Shown here: one piece after another, positions 57,092 to 64,000 of the stretch | How positions within the stretch are numbered: the stretch's first letter is position 1 | Layout of the letters: every line of letters begins with the position of its first letter | DNA from: Rhodococcus sp. Leaf278 | GTDB lineage: Bacteria; Actinomycetota; Actinomycetes; Mycobacteriales; Mycobacteriaceae | DNA length: 64,000 nt | Reading direction: 5' to 3' | Assembly (NCBI RefSeq): GCF_001426085.1 | Contig: NZ_LMRR01000042.1 | Span: 212,129 to 276,128, forward strand | Program-made: the position numbers and the translations under genes | Notes under the pieces: generated by a model | Database searches by the model: none | Told to the model about the DNA's origin: nothing | The model's input: only the letters and a program-made list of their open reading frames with translations

Positions 57092-57331
57092 GTGGCCGAC
57101 CTCCCCCAGATCCCGCGCAGCCTGACCGATCCGGTGCCGGTGTTGGCAATCGGCATCCTCGGCTGGATCGTCGCACTGGTGGTGTTCACCGCCACCGGAG
57201 ACCGCACCGACGACGCCCTCGCAACCTGTTGGTCGGGGCTGGCCGTGGGTGCAGTAGGGTTCGGAATCTTCCTGATACAGAGAGCGGCGTCACGTCGCGG
57301 AAGCAAAACCGCCCAGCGCGGCCTCGATTGA
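57092..57331 (+). CDS. DUF2530 membrane protein
   Basis: This is a 79-residue protein with two helices (PVPVLAIGILGWIVALVVF and SGLAVGAVGFGIFLIQ) and a basic tail, matching the Mycobacteriales DUF2530 family. GTG start. Function unknown; its neighbourhood with a MarR gene is conserved in mycobacteria. Confidence 0.85.
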   Translation: MADLPQIPRSLTDPVPVLAIGILGWIVALVVFTATGDRTDDALATCWSGLAVGAVGFGIFLIQRAASRRGSKTAQRGLD

Positions 57332-57418
57332 GACCAGCATCACGTTAGCTCGATCACCACACCGCCCCTGACGTGGGCAAACTAACCCCTCAGCCGGTTG
57401 AGTAACACAAAGTTAACG

Positions 57419-57446
57419 TGGACCATGGGTTATGTCAGTTGATACA
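57419..57446 (+). promoter_or_regulatory. Candidate promoter of the 47-residue gene
   Basis: TGGACC (57419-57424) and GATACA (57441-57446) are 16 bases apart and resemble -35 and -10 elements; the predicted start of transcription would be about 20 bases before the ATG at 57473. Both hexamers are imperfect. Confidence 0.3.
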
Positions 57447-57472
57447 ACCTCTTGATCCACGAAAGCCAGGCC

Positions 57473-57616
57473 ATGAAGCTCGTCTCTCAGTACCGCAACC
57501 GTCGCAACCACGTCCGCTCGCTCCGCGCCCTCTACGCACGCGCCAATGCTGTCTCCAGCCCGGCCATGCGCGACGAGCTGCTCGTCATCGCTCAGCGCTC
57601 GGATTTCTCGCGCTGA
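57473..57616 (+). CDS. 47-residue basic protein
   Basis: A short frame starts MKLVSQYRNRRNHVRSLRAL and ends IAQRSDFSR; it is strongly basic in its first half and predicted helical. A weak AGCCAGG site precedes the ATG. It overlaps the end of the PAP2 gene by 32 bases tail to tail. Coding is supported by GC-rich third positions and a normal start context. Function unknown; a nucleic-acid or ribosome binder is possible. Confidence 0.55.
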   Translation: MKLVSQYRNRRNHVRSLRALYARANAVSSPAMRDELLVIAQRSDFSR

Positions 57617-58136
57617 TCAGCCTGACGGCATAGATCCATCCCAGCCCCCACAGGGCACCGAACACCCAGCCGGCCAGCACGTCCGTGGTCCAATGCGCAC
57701 CCAGGTAGATCCGAGAGAATCCGATCAGCAGGGCCGCGACCACAGGTAGCACGAGCAGTACCGGCCGATGCAGCCACGGATGCGGCGATCGCAGCATCAG
57801 CGCGATCGCCACCGTGGCAAGCAACATCGACATCATCGCGTGGCCCGACGGAAACGAATGGCTCGCAATGTCCACCAGCCGCTCGGGAATCGGTGGACGC
57901 TCCCGCGCGAACGCGAATTTGAGCGCATTCATCAGACCCCAGCCGGTGAGCATCGAACCCGCAACGACAACGGCATCCGCCCTGCGTCCGACGCGAAGCA
58001 CCGCAACGACAACCACCGCGGCCAACAGGAACATCGACACCGTGTTGCCGAGTGTGGTGACGATCCAGAACACCGTGGTGAGCCAGTCGACTCGATGATC
58101 GACCATCCAGTCCAGCACTGTGGCATCAAAGCCCAC
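57585..58136 (-). CDS. PAP2-family phosphatase
   Basis: This is a membrane phosphatase of about 183 residues with five or six helices. All three PAP2 motifs are present: KFAFARERPP, PSGHAM and SRIYLGAHWTTDVLAG. Substrate is probably a lipid phosphate such as undecaprenyl pyrophosphate or phosphatidate. GTG 58136 overlaps the sacsin-like gene by eleven bases, so the two are co-transcribed. Confidence 0.88.
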   Translation of the reverse strand: MGFDATVLDWMVDHRVDWLTTVFWIVTTLGNTVSMFLLAAVVVVAVLRVGRRADAVVVAGSMLTGWGLMNALKFAFARERPPIPERLVDIASHSFPSGHAMMSMLLATVAIALMLRSPHPWLHRPVLLVLPVVAALLIGFSRIYLGAHWTTDVLAGWVFGALWGLGWIYAVRLISARNPSAER

Positions 58137-60852
58137 GAGGACGCTCCCAACTCTCCGAACAATGTACGGTCCCGTCCGCGTCGACCCAGAACGGCACGGC
58201 GTGGTCACCGCTGACGTCTCCGGTCGATCGGACCACCAGTTCTCGGTGGACCACCACTCCGCCCTGCGGAAGCGGCAATCCCATTACCGCACAAGCCAAT
58301 ACGGCTCCAGGTTCGCGGTCCCAGGAGCTGACACGTCCGACTCCGAGTACTTCTCCGCTGATCGCCTCCGACGCCGGTCTGATGTCCAGAACGTCTGCCA
58401 GAGCGGCTGCTGTGGTGATGTCCGAGAGAACTGCAACCTCCGGCGGTACGACGCCTGCCAGCCATGGTGTGTCGATCACCAACGCATCCGACGCGTCGAT
58501 GACCGCTCCGCCGAGAGTGCGGACTCGATCAGGCGGGTCGATGTCGGCGATGTCGATGCGCCCGTCGACAACCGCAGTGGCGATCAGCGTGTGAGTCCGT
58601 GCGATCACCGCAGAGGTCGGACTCCGCCGTGGATCCCCCAGTGCCTCGAGCAGTAACCGGCACGTCTCGACGCTGTCGCAGGCCGATGCGCTCAATACGG
58701 CCGACAACTCGTCGGCGCGCGGGTGATCCAGCGGATCGAGCAGGCCTGCGAATGTCTCGTCGGAAGGCGCTCGGAACGCGCTCAGGGGCACCCTCTGCAT
58801 CCGCGCATGACGCCTGAGCCACCACGCGGTGTAGCCGTCGCGATCGGTCAGAGCCGCACGGGTACTCGGATCGTCGAGCAGAACGGTCAACGCCTCCGAC
58901 CATGCGTCCGAACGAACGAGATCGAGATCTCGGACTGCGAGCAGCGTCGCCGGTTCCGCGGACAGTTCGGACCAGCACCCCGACTCGTCGTCGAGGTCGT
59001 GATCCGGCCCGGTCGGCAGCTCGTCGCGTATCACCGAGAAACCCCACCCGACGCCCACCGCGCGCAGCGCCCGCTCACCGAACCTCGTCACCACCGCAGG
59101 CGCGAGAACGCCGAACGGGGAATCCTGCACCAGCAGATCCGCCAACGGCGCTCCGGGAAGCAACAATTCGTCGGCACTGCGCAGCTCGCCGTCCTCGTCT
59201 TCGAGTGGCAGGCCGCCGATCCAACCAGGTAGTTCACCCGCCTCCGCGGCCAGGGCGAGAACCGCGCTCACCAGGGTGTCGACGTCGTCGCCGTCCCAGT
59301 CGAGATCGTCGAGCGCCGCTTCGAGAGCCGGGTCCCTCAGCAATTCGGACGCGGTTGCCTCGCGAGCCCCGAGCCTCGTCAGCAGCGGACTCACTGCGCC
59401 CGGATGCACCAGACGGACCCACGTCACCGCCGCCGAGGCATCCGATCCGATCACCGTTGTTCGCGCACCGGTGACCGTGCGGCCGTCTGCCAGCGGAACA
59501 GGCAGAGCTGCAAGCTCTTCCGCAGCAACACCGTCGACGACGAGGGGCGTCAACGCGTCGAACAGCCGCTGCCACCACGACGGTTCGCGGCCCAGACCAC
59601 CGAGCATCTCCGCCAGCCGCGCCAACCCGATCCGGTGCACCCCAACTGCCGACAGCGCCGACGCGTAGCGCGCGCCCGACAGCGTCGCGTCGACCAGATC
59701 CGGTAGGACGTCGATCAGCACCGAGGTGAGTTCCGCGGAGGCATCCGCGACGACATTCGACCGCTCCGGCACGAGGTCGCGTCCGCGCGCACCGGGAAGC
59801 CATGGAGCGCTGGACAATCGGCGAAAGATCAGCTCTCGCAACTGCCCGTCGACCTCGCTTCGGGCGAATCCGACCTCGGGAACGAACGACACTCTCGACG
59901 CTGCGGGCAGTGACGCCACGAAATCCGCGTACCCGTGTGCCAGCGCATCGAACGAGACACCCGGAAGCACGCGCCGTCGGTCCGGCTGCATCGGTACATC
60001 GGCAATCACCAAGGCGGGCAACGACAACAGCTCGTCCGATCGGGTGGGAGCCCGCAACACGTCGGGGGACGCCGGAACGGGTAGACCGTCGACGACCGGA
60101 GCCAGCCAGCGCGCGGCAGGGGTGCTGAACTGTCGCCATGTTCGCGACCCGATCGCGATGTCGATACTCTGGGCGTCGAGTGTCGTTCTGACGCAGTCGA
60201 TCACATAGCCGTCGATGTCGATCGAGTCCAGTGCCTCGAGTTCGAGAAGCAGATCGACAGCCTCGTCCGCGTATCCGGACGCGAAGGACGCCGCGTCCGA
60301 ATCCGGTCGCGGCGCCAACACGATCTCGGTGTCGTACCCCGCTGCGGGGGGTTCGACCACGGGCCACGCCAACCTCAGTACCGGCACGCCCGCCTCGGGC
60401 ACGGCCATTCCGCGCTCGCGCAGTGCGTCCGCGGTACGCCGTGCACTGAACAGCACACCGCCGTCACGGGAGCGCACCTCGATCTCGTCGGACACCGATC
60501 GCACCGCGGTGAAACCGACTCCGAACTGCCCGACGCCGCCATCCATTGCAGTCTTGGCCGATGCCCTCAGCGCGGTCAGCGCATGCACACCCGAAACATC
60601 GAGCGCAGCACCGGTATTGGCGATGTGAAGGGAACCGACATCATCGGTCCACACTGCCAACCGTCCCGAAACACCGGCCCGCGCCGCCGCGTCCGCAGCG
60701 TTCTGCGCGAGCTCGGTCAACAGCCGGTCACGATAACCTCCGCGCACCAGGTCGGACTCGGACGCCGAGTCCTCACGAAGCCGGGTGGGCGACGAGCCCC
60801 AGGCCGCGAGAATCGACTCGCGCAGCGACCCGGTATCGAACGGGTCGATCAG
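58126..60852 (-). CDS. Large sacsin-like GHKL ATPase protein, probable CTG start
   Basis: This is a 908-residue protein with an N-terminal Hsp90/sacsin-type ATPase domain: N-box ELAQNAADAA (residues 48-57), the IANTGAAL loop near 78-85, and GVGQFGVGFTAV (106-117). The rest has no recognised domain. The frame has no ATG, GTG or TTG near the conserved beginning. CTG at 60852 overlaps the DUF3027 stop as CTGA, in line with the NTGA overlaps elsewhere, and precedes DPFDTGSL, the usual family start. The first in-frame GTG (60747) would lose 35 conserved residues. A chaperone-like role is inferred only. Confidence 0.85.
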   Translation of the reverse strand: MIDPFDTGSLRESILAAWGSSPTRLREDSASESDLVRGGYRDRLLTELAQNAADAAARAGVSGRLAVWTDDVGSLHIANTGAALDVSGVHALTALRASAKTAMDGGVGQFGVGFTAVRSVSDEIEVRSRDGGVLFSARRTADALRERGMAVPEAGVPVLRLAWPVVEPPAAGYDTEIVLAPRPDSDAASFASGYADEAVDLLLELEALDSIDIDGYVIDCVRTTLDAQSIDIAIGSRTWRQFSTPAARWLAPVVDGLPVPASPDVLRAPTRSDELLSLPALVIADVPMQPDRRRVLPGVSFDALAHGYADFVASLPAASRVSFVPEVGFARSEVDGQLRELIFRRLSSAPWLPGARGRDLVPERSNVVADASAELTSVLIDVLPDLVDATLSGARYASALSAVGVHRIGLARLAEMLGGLGREPSWWQRLFDALTPLVVDGVAAEELAALPVPLADGRTVTGARTTVIGSDASAAVTWVRLVHPGAVSPLLTRLGAREATASELLRDPALEAALDDLDWDGDDVDTLVSAVLALAAEAGELPGWIGGLPLEDEDGELRSADELLLPGAPLADLLVQDSPFGVLAPAVVTRFGERALRAVGVGWGFSVIRDELPTGPDHDLDDESGCWSELSAEPATLLAVRDLDLVRSDAWSEALTVLLDDPSTRAALTDRDGYTAWWLRRHARMQRVPLSAFRAPSDETFAGLLDPLDHPRADELSAVLSASACDSVETCRLLLEALGDPRRSPTSAVIARTHTLIATAVVDGRIDIADIDPPDRVRTLGGAVIDASDALVIDTPWLAGVVPPEVAVLSDITTAAALADVLDIRPASEAISGEVLGVGRVSSWDREPGAVLACAVMGLPLPQGGVVVHRELVVRSTGDVSGDHAVPFWVDADGTVHCSESWERPRGL

Positions 60853-61952
60853 CTCGGAGATACCGAATCCTCTTCGTGCACAGCATCTTCCGTCACCTCG
60901 GAGTGAGGAACTTCCGTGGCCGTCGTGTCCGCAACCGCAGGTGCCTCCTCCTGCGGCGCCGTTGCCTCGTTCTGCGCATCGGCTGTGCCTGTCGGCGCGT
61001 CGCTCGGGTCCGCACTGTCGGTGGTCTCGTCCGCGGAAGCAGTCTCGTCCGACGCAATGGCCTCGGCCGACACACTCGACTCGTGGGACACAACGGTCTC
61101 GTCGGACACAACGGTCTCGTCGGACACAACGGTCTCGTCGGACACAACGGTCTCGTCGGACACACTCGCCTCGACCGGAGGACTCGTCTCGGCCGGAGGC
61201 GTCGGTGCCACGGTGACGTCGAGGGCCGCGTCGTCGTACGGCTCGAATTGCGGTGATCCTGCTCCGGTAGGCAATTCGGTGTCGGAGTGCGCACCGCAGC
61301 CGTACTCGGCATGCACCACGTGCCCGTCCGCGGCGAACTCGTTGCCGCACACTCCGAATGCAGCCGACAACGATCCGGCGATGGGCAGGTAGAAGCCGCA
61401 GCGCCCACACGTCGACGGCGCAGCTTTGGCCATCTCGGTATCAGGGCCGAAATCGCCGTCGTGCCAGCGTTGGGCGGCGTCGAGACGTCCTTCGAGGCTG
61501 GTGACCTTGGTTCTGCCGAGACCGATCTCGCCTGCCACCTCGTCGATGGCGGGATCACCGGAGCTGACATAGCCCGGCACCAGGCGTGGGTCGTCTTGCC
61601 TCGGAGACAGCAGATCGCCCGGTCCCAGATCCCCGGGGCGGATACGTTCGTCCCAGGGCACCCAGGACGGTGCCACCAGCGCGTCGGGCCCGGGCAGCAG
61701 AACCAACTCACTGACAGTGGCGCGATCGGCGTCCTCCGGGGCCGCGACCACCACAGCCCACTGCCATCCTCGGTAGCCCTCGAGATCGCTGGCGAACCGG
61801 TGGGTGGCCGCGCTGGCGTCCTCGGCGGTGACCCCCAGATACTCGCCGACACCTCCCTCGCCCAGGTCGAGCAGAGCCTGCCGCGCGAGGTCCACGGCAT
61901 CGGCCAAGACGGGGCGGATGGAATCGAGCTCTGGAGAAGATACGAAACTCAC
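60849..61952 (-). CDS. DUF3027 family protein with repetitive acidic tail
   Basis: This is a 367-residue protein. The first about 240 residues match DUF3027, with a zinc-ribbon-like CGRCGFYLP and CGNEFAADGHVVHAEYGCGAHSD cluster and a WQWAVVVAAPEDAD strand. The last 120 residues are a low-complexity acidic tail with four perfect VSDETV repeats. GTG 61952 is the likely start. It is coupled to the sacsin-like gene. The mycobacterial counterpart is Rv0877 (recollection). Function unknown. Confidence 0.85.
   Translation of the reverse strand: MSFVSSPELDSIRPVLADAVDLARQALLDLGEGGVGEYLGVTAEDASAATHRFASDLEGYRGWQWAVVVAAPEDADRATVSELVLLPGPDALVAPSWVPWDERIRPGDLGPGDLLSPRQDDPRLVPGYVSSGDPAIDEVAGEIGLGRTKVTSLEGRLDAAQRWHDGDFGPDTEMAKAAPSTCGRCGFYLPIAGSLSAAFGVCGNEFAADGHVVHAEYGCGAHSDTELPTGAGSPQFEPYDDAALDVTVAPTPPAETSPPVEASVSDETVVSDETVVSDETVVSDETVVSHESSVSAEAIASDETASADETTDSADPSDAPTGTADAQNEATAPQEEAPAVADTTATEVPHSEVTEDAVHEEDSVSPS
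61090..61161. repeat. Four perfect 18-bp tandem repeats
   Basis: Four identical copies of ACAACGGTCTCGTCGGAC lie at 61090-61107, 61108-61125, 61126-61143 and 61144-61161, with diverged copies on both sides. They encode the VSDETV units of the DUF3027 tail. The 18-bp unit keeps frame, so copy number can vary without breaking the gene. Confidence 0.95.
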
Positions 61953-62002
61953 ACATTCAGTTTGCCGCATCGACTCGGTGACGCCCAGTTCGGGCTGCCA
62001 TC

Positions 62003-62872
62003 ATGGATGCAATGACCGTCCGCGCTCGCACCTTCGTAGCCGTCCTGGCCTCTGCACTGGCGGTGGCCTCCTGCTCGTCGACACCAGGATCGACGGCCGA
62101 AGCGCCGACCTCCGACTCGGTGCCGAACCTGACCGCGGAAGTCGTGCGCACGTACGACCGCGGCGGCGACGCGTTCACCCAGGGATTCGAGATCGACGGT
62201 GACGTGCTCTACGAGGGCACCGGGCTGGAAGGTTCGTCGTTCGTCAGGCGCACATCGCTCGCGGACATGACCGAGCTCGAGCGGGTCGATCTGCCGTCCG
62301 ACCTGTTCGGCGAAGGGATCACCGTCGACGGGGACACCCTGTGGCAGATCACCTGGCAAGACGGAGTCGCTATCGAACGCGACCGGGACACCCTGACCGA
62401 ACAGCGTCGAGTGAACTACGACGGCGAAGGTTGGGGACTCTGCACCGAGGGCCGAGGAACACAGGGTCGGGGAACACCGGACGACCGCCTCGTCATGAGC
62501 GACGGCACATCCACCCTGACCTTCCGCGACCCCACCACTTTCGACGCCGTCGACACAGTGGACGTCACGCTCGACGGCAATCCGGTGGAGCGGCTCAACG
62601 AACTCGAGTGCGCCGAGGACGGGTCTATCTACGCCAATGTGTGGCAGACGTTCGACATCATGCGCATCGACCCCGAGACCGGGAAGGTGACGGCCGTCAT
62701 CGACGGCACACCGCTGTGGGACTCGATGTCTGCCGCCGATCGAGGCGGAGCCGACGTTTTCAATGGCATCGCTCAGGTCCCGGGTACGGACCGATTCCTC
62801 GTGACCGGCAAATTCTGGCCCAAGATCTTCGAGGTGCGATTCACCGATACCGCGCCGGTAGGACAGAATTGA
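62003..62872 (+). CDS. Glutaminyl-peptide cyclotransferase, lipoprotein (plant/bacterial type)
   Basis: This is a 289-residue exported lipoprotein. The signal peptide ends in the lipobox LAVASC near residue 24 (ATG 62012 is an alternative start). The mature part is a five-bladed propeller typical of plant-type glutaminyl cyclotransferases: GDAFTQGFEIDGDVLYEGTG, LFGEGITVDGDTLWQITWQ, GEGWGLC, LNELECAEDGSIYANVWQT. It converts N-terminal glutamine to pyroglutamate on secreted proteins. Confidence 0.9.
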   Translation: MDAMTVRARTFVAVLASALAVASCSSTPGSTAEAPTSDSVPNLTAEVVRTYDRGGDAFTQGFEIDGDVLYEGTGLEGSSFVRRTSLADMTELERVDLPSDLFGEGITVDGDTLWQITWQDGVAIERDRDTLTEQRRVNYDGEGWGLCTEGRGTQGRGTPDDRLVMSDGTSTLTFRDPTTFDAVDTVDVTLDGNPVERLNELECAEDGSIYANVWQTFDIMRIDPETGKVTAVIDGTPLWDSMSAADRGGADVFNGIAQVPGTDRFLVTGKFWPKIFEVRFTDTAPVGQN

Positions 62873-62876
62873 CCCC

Positions 62877-64000
62877 GTGACCGATCCTCGTCTCCCCCAC
62901 ACCCCACCGGGTGCGGACGGCTCGGAACAGGTTCACTCCGCAGGCTCCGCTCACGGCCCAGGACAAGTTCGCCCCGCAGGCTCCGCTCACAACCCCGAGC
63001 AAGACAGCTCGATGGATCATCCGGGTCTGGCCAACTACCCGCCCGCACCTGCCGCCACCCATGTTCCGAGTCGTCGCGAGCCGTTGCCGCCCCTGCACCC
63101 ACCGCGGACCGAGAAGATCACCGCTCCGCGCGGCCGAGCCGGTGCTCGCAAGCCCCCGCCGATGCCGAAGAAGCTGACCGTCACTCGCGTCGCCGCCATG
63201 CGGGGACGCGAGCTCACCGGCAAGGGCATCGCGTCGTTCCAGCGAGCTGCGAAAGCCGACGGCGCGGACAAGTCCGGACTGACTGCGCTGACCTACGCGA
63301 CCATGGCGAACTTCGCGTCGGATGCGGCGTTGGCGATCGCCTTGGCGAACACACTGTTCTTCTCCGCGGCCACCGGTGAGGACAAGACCAAGGTCGCGCT
63401 CTATCTCGTCATCACCATTGCGCCGTTCGCGCTGATCGCCCCGTTGATCGGACCGCTGCTGGACCGGCTGCAGCACGGTCGACGCATCGCGCTCGCCACA
63501 TCGTTCGGGTTGCGCACCGTGCTGGCGGTGGTGCTGGTGTTCAACTTCGACAGTTGGGTGCTGTATCCCGCCGCGCTCGGCATGCTCGTGCTCAGCAAAT
63601 CCTTTGCAGTGCTCAAGAGTGCGGTGACGCCGAGGGTGCTGCCCCCGGAGATCGACCTCGTCCGCGTCAATTCTCGGCTCACCGTCTTCGGCCTGCTCGG
63701 CGGCACCATCGCGGCAGGGGCCGTGGCCGGCGGCATCGCGTTCTTCGCAGGCTCACCCGGCGCGCTGTGGTTCGTCGCCGCGATCACCGTGCTCGGCGGC
63801 TACCTCAGCATGCAGATCCCGTCCTGGGTCGAGATCACCGAGGGCGAAGTGCCGGCCACCCTGAGCTATCACGCCGAGCAGCACAACGGCAGCGACTTCG
63901 CCGGAAACAGCGCCCCGACCGAAAACCTGCGCCGCCCACCGCCGCGCACCAAGAACTCGAGCAGCACCAAGAACCGCAGACAGCCCCTCGGCCGGGCCGT
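62877..64000 (+). CDS. MFS transporter, 3' end missing
   Basis: The frame from GTG 62877, four bases after the cyclotransferase stop, is open to the end of the window (374 residues). About 110 proline-rich, probably cytoplasmic residues precede MFS helices starting near residue 142 (MANFASDAALAIALANTLFF), with PLIGPLLDRLQHGRR as motif A. A long loop carrying YHAEQHNG lies near residue 335. Matches the mycobacterial Rv0876c-type transporter (recollection). Substrate unknown. Confidence 0.85.
   Translation, partial: MTDPRLPHTPPGADGSEQVHSAGSAHGPGQVRPAGSAHNPEQDSSMDHPGLANYPPAPAATHVPSRREPLPPLHPPRTEKITAPRGRAGARKPPPMPKKLTVTRVAAMRGRELTGKGIASFQRAAKADGADKSGLTALTYATMANFASDAALAIALANTLFFSAATGEDKTKVALYLVITIAPFALIAPLIGPLLDRLQHGRRIALATSFGLRTVLAVVLVFNFDSWVLYPAALGMLVLSKSFAVLKSAVTPRVLPPEIDLVRVNSRLTVFGLLGGTIAAGAVAGGIAFFAGSPGALWFVAAITVLGGYLSMQIPSWVEITEGEVPATLSYHAEQHNGSDFAGNSAPTENLRRPPPRTKNSSSTKNRRQPLGRA

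Noticed and set aside
59234-60367. A 377-residue frame inside the sacsin-like gene
   Set aside because: Same strand, wrong frame, arginine-rich composition; a shadow ORF.
61090-61161. CRISPR array
   Set aside because: The repeats are directly tandem with no spacers and encode VSDETV in frame.

Overview
The window is a high-GC actinobacterial chromosome segment. GTG starts are common and many genes overlap by four bases (ATGA or GTGA). Markers of Mycobacteriales include SepH, SigD, EchA6, AccD3, PrrA/PrrB, an Eis-type acetyltransferase and the DUF2530, DUF2537 and DUF3027 families. The mix fits a Rhodococcus-like organism (inference from protein content, not a search). I see no rRNA, tRNA, CRISPR array, insertion sequence or prophage.

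Layout. 0-13 kb: the tail of htpG, an NCS1 permease behind sigD, two alpha/beta hydrolases, a secreted glycine-rich protein, echA6 translationally coupled to an ammonium transporter, a flavin monooxygenase, a HemD-like protein, an aldo/keto reductase and an ABC-F factor. 13.7-18.7 kb: a MarR regulator, an XRE regulator with an ABC-2 exporter, and accD3. 19.2-22.3 kb: a compact module of methyltransferase, TetR regulator, fused cytochrome-b/molybdopterin oxidoreductase and small membrane protein. It carries two matching palindromic operators and is bracketed by a 26-base near-identical direct repeat. 22.4-30.9 kb: a propionyl/acetyl-CoA synthetase, an EamA transporter, a photolyase, a 68-residue ORF with prrA-prrB, a 2-oxoglutarate oxygenase and an FKBP isomerase. 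31-34.6 kb: a catabolic cluster (DUF2848 protein, MHS-type transporter, GntR regulator, nitrilase-fold amidase) with a shared GntR-type operator motif.

34.8-46.3 kb is central metabolism and cell division: gltA2, a pdxH/transporter/epimerase/sugar-kinase run, citA, serC, a rhomboid-like protein, sepH, a DUF6928 protein, a DUF2537 protein and an rRNA methyltransferase. 46.3-53.8 kb holds an Eis-like acetyltransferase and two divergent gene sets. Each set has a NarL-type two-component system, and one also has an ABC exporter. 53.8-64 kb: an MFS exporter with a MarR regulator, a purine permease, DUF2530, a 47-residue protein, a PAP2 phosphatase, a large sacsin-like ATPase coupled to DUF3027, a glutaminyl cyclotransferase lipoprotein and a truncated MFS gene.

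Much of the gene content matches, in scrambled order, the M. tuberculosis interval Rv0876c-Rv0905 (from memory). Rhodococcus-type insertions separate pieces that are adjacent in mycobacteria. Intergenic spaces carry at least four families of short palindromic repeats, several placed as transcription terminators.
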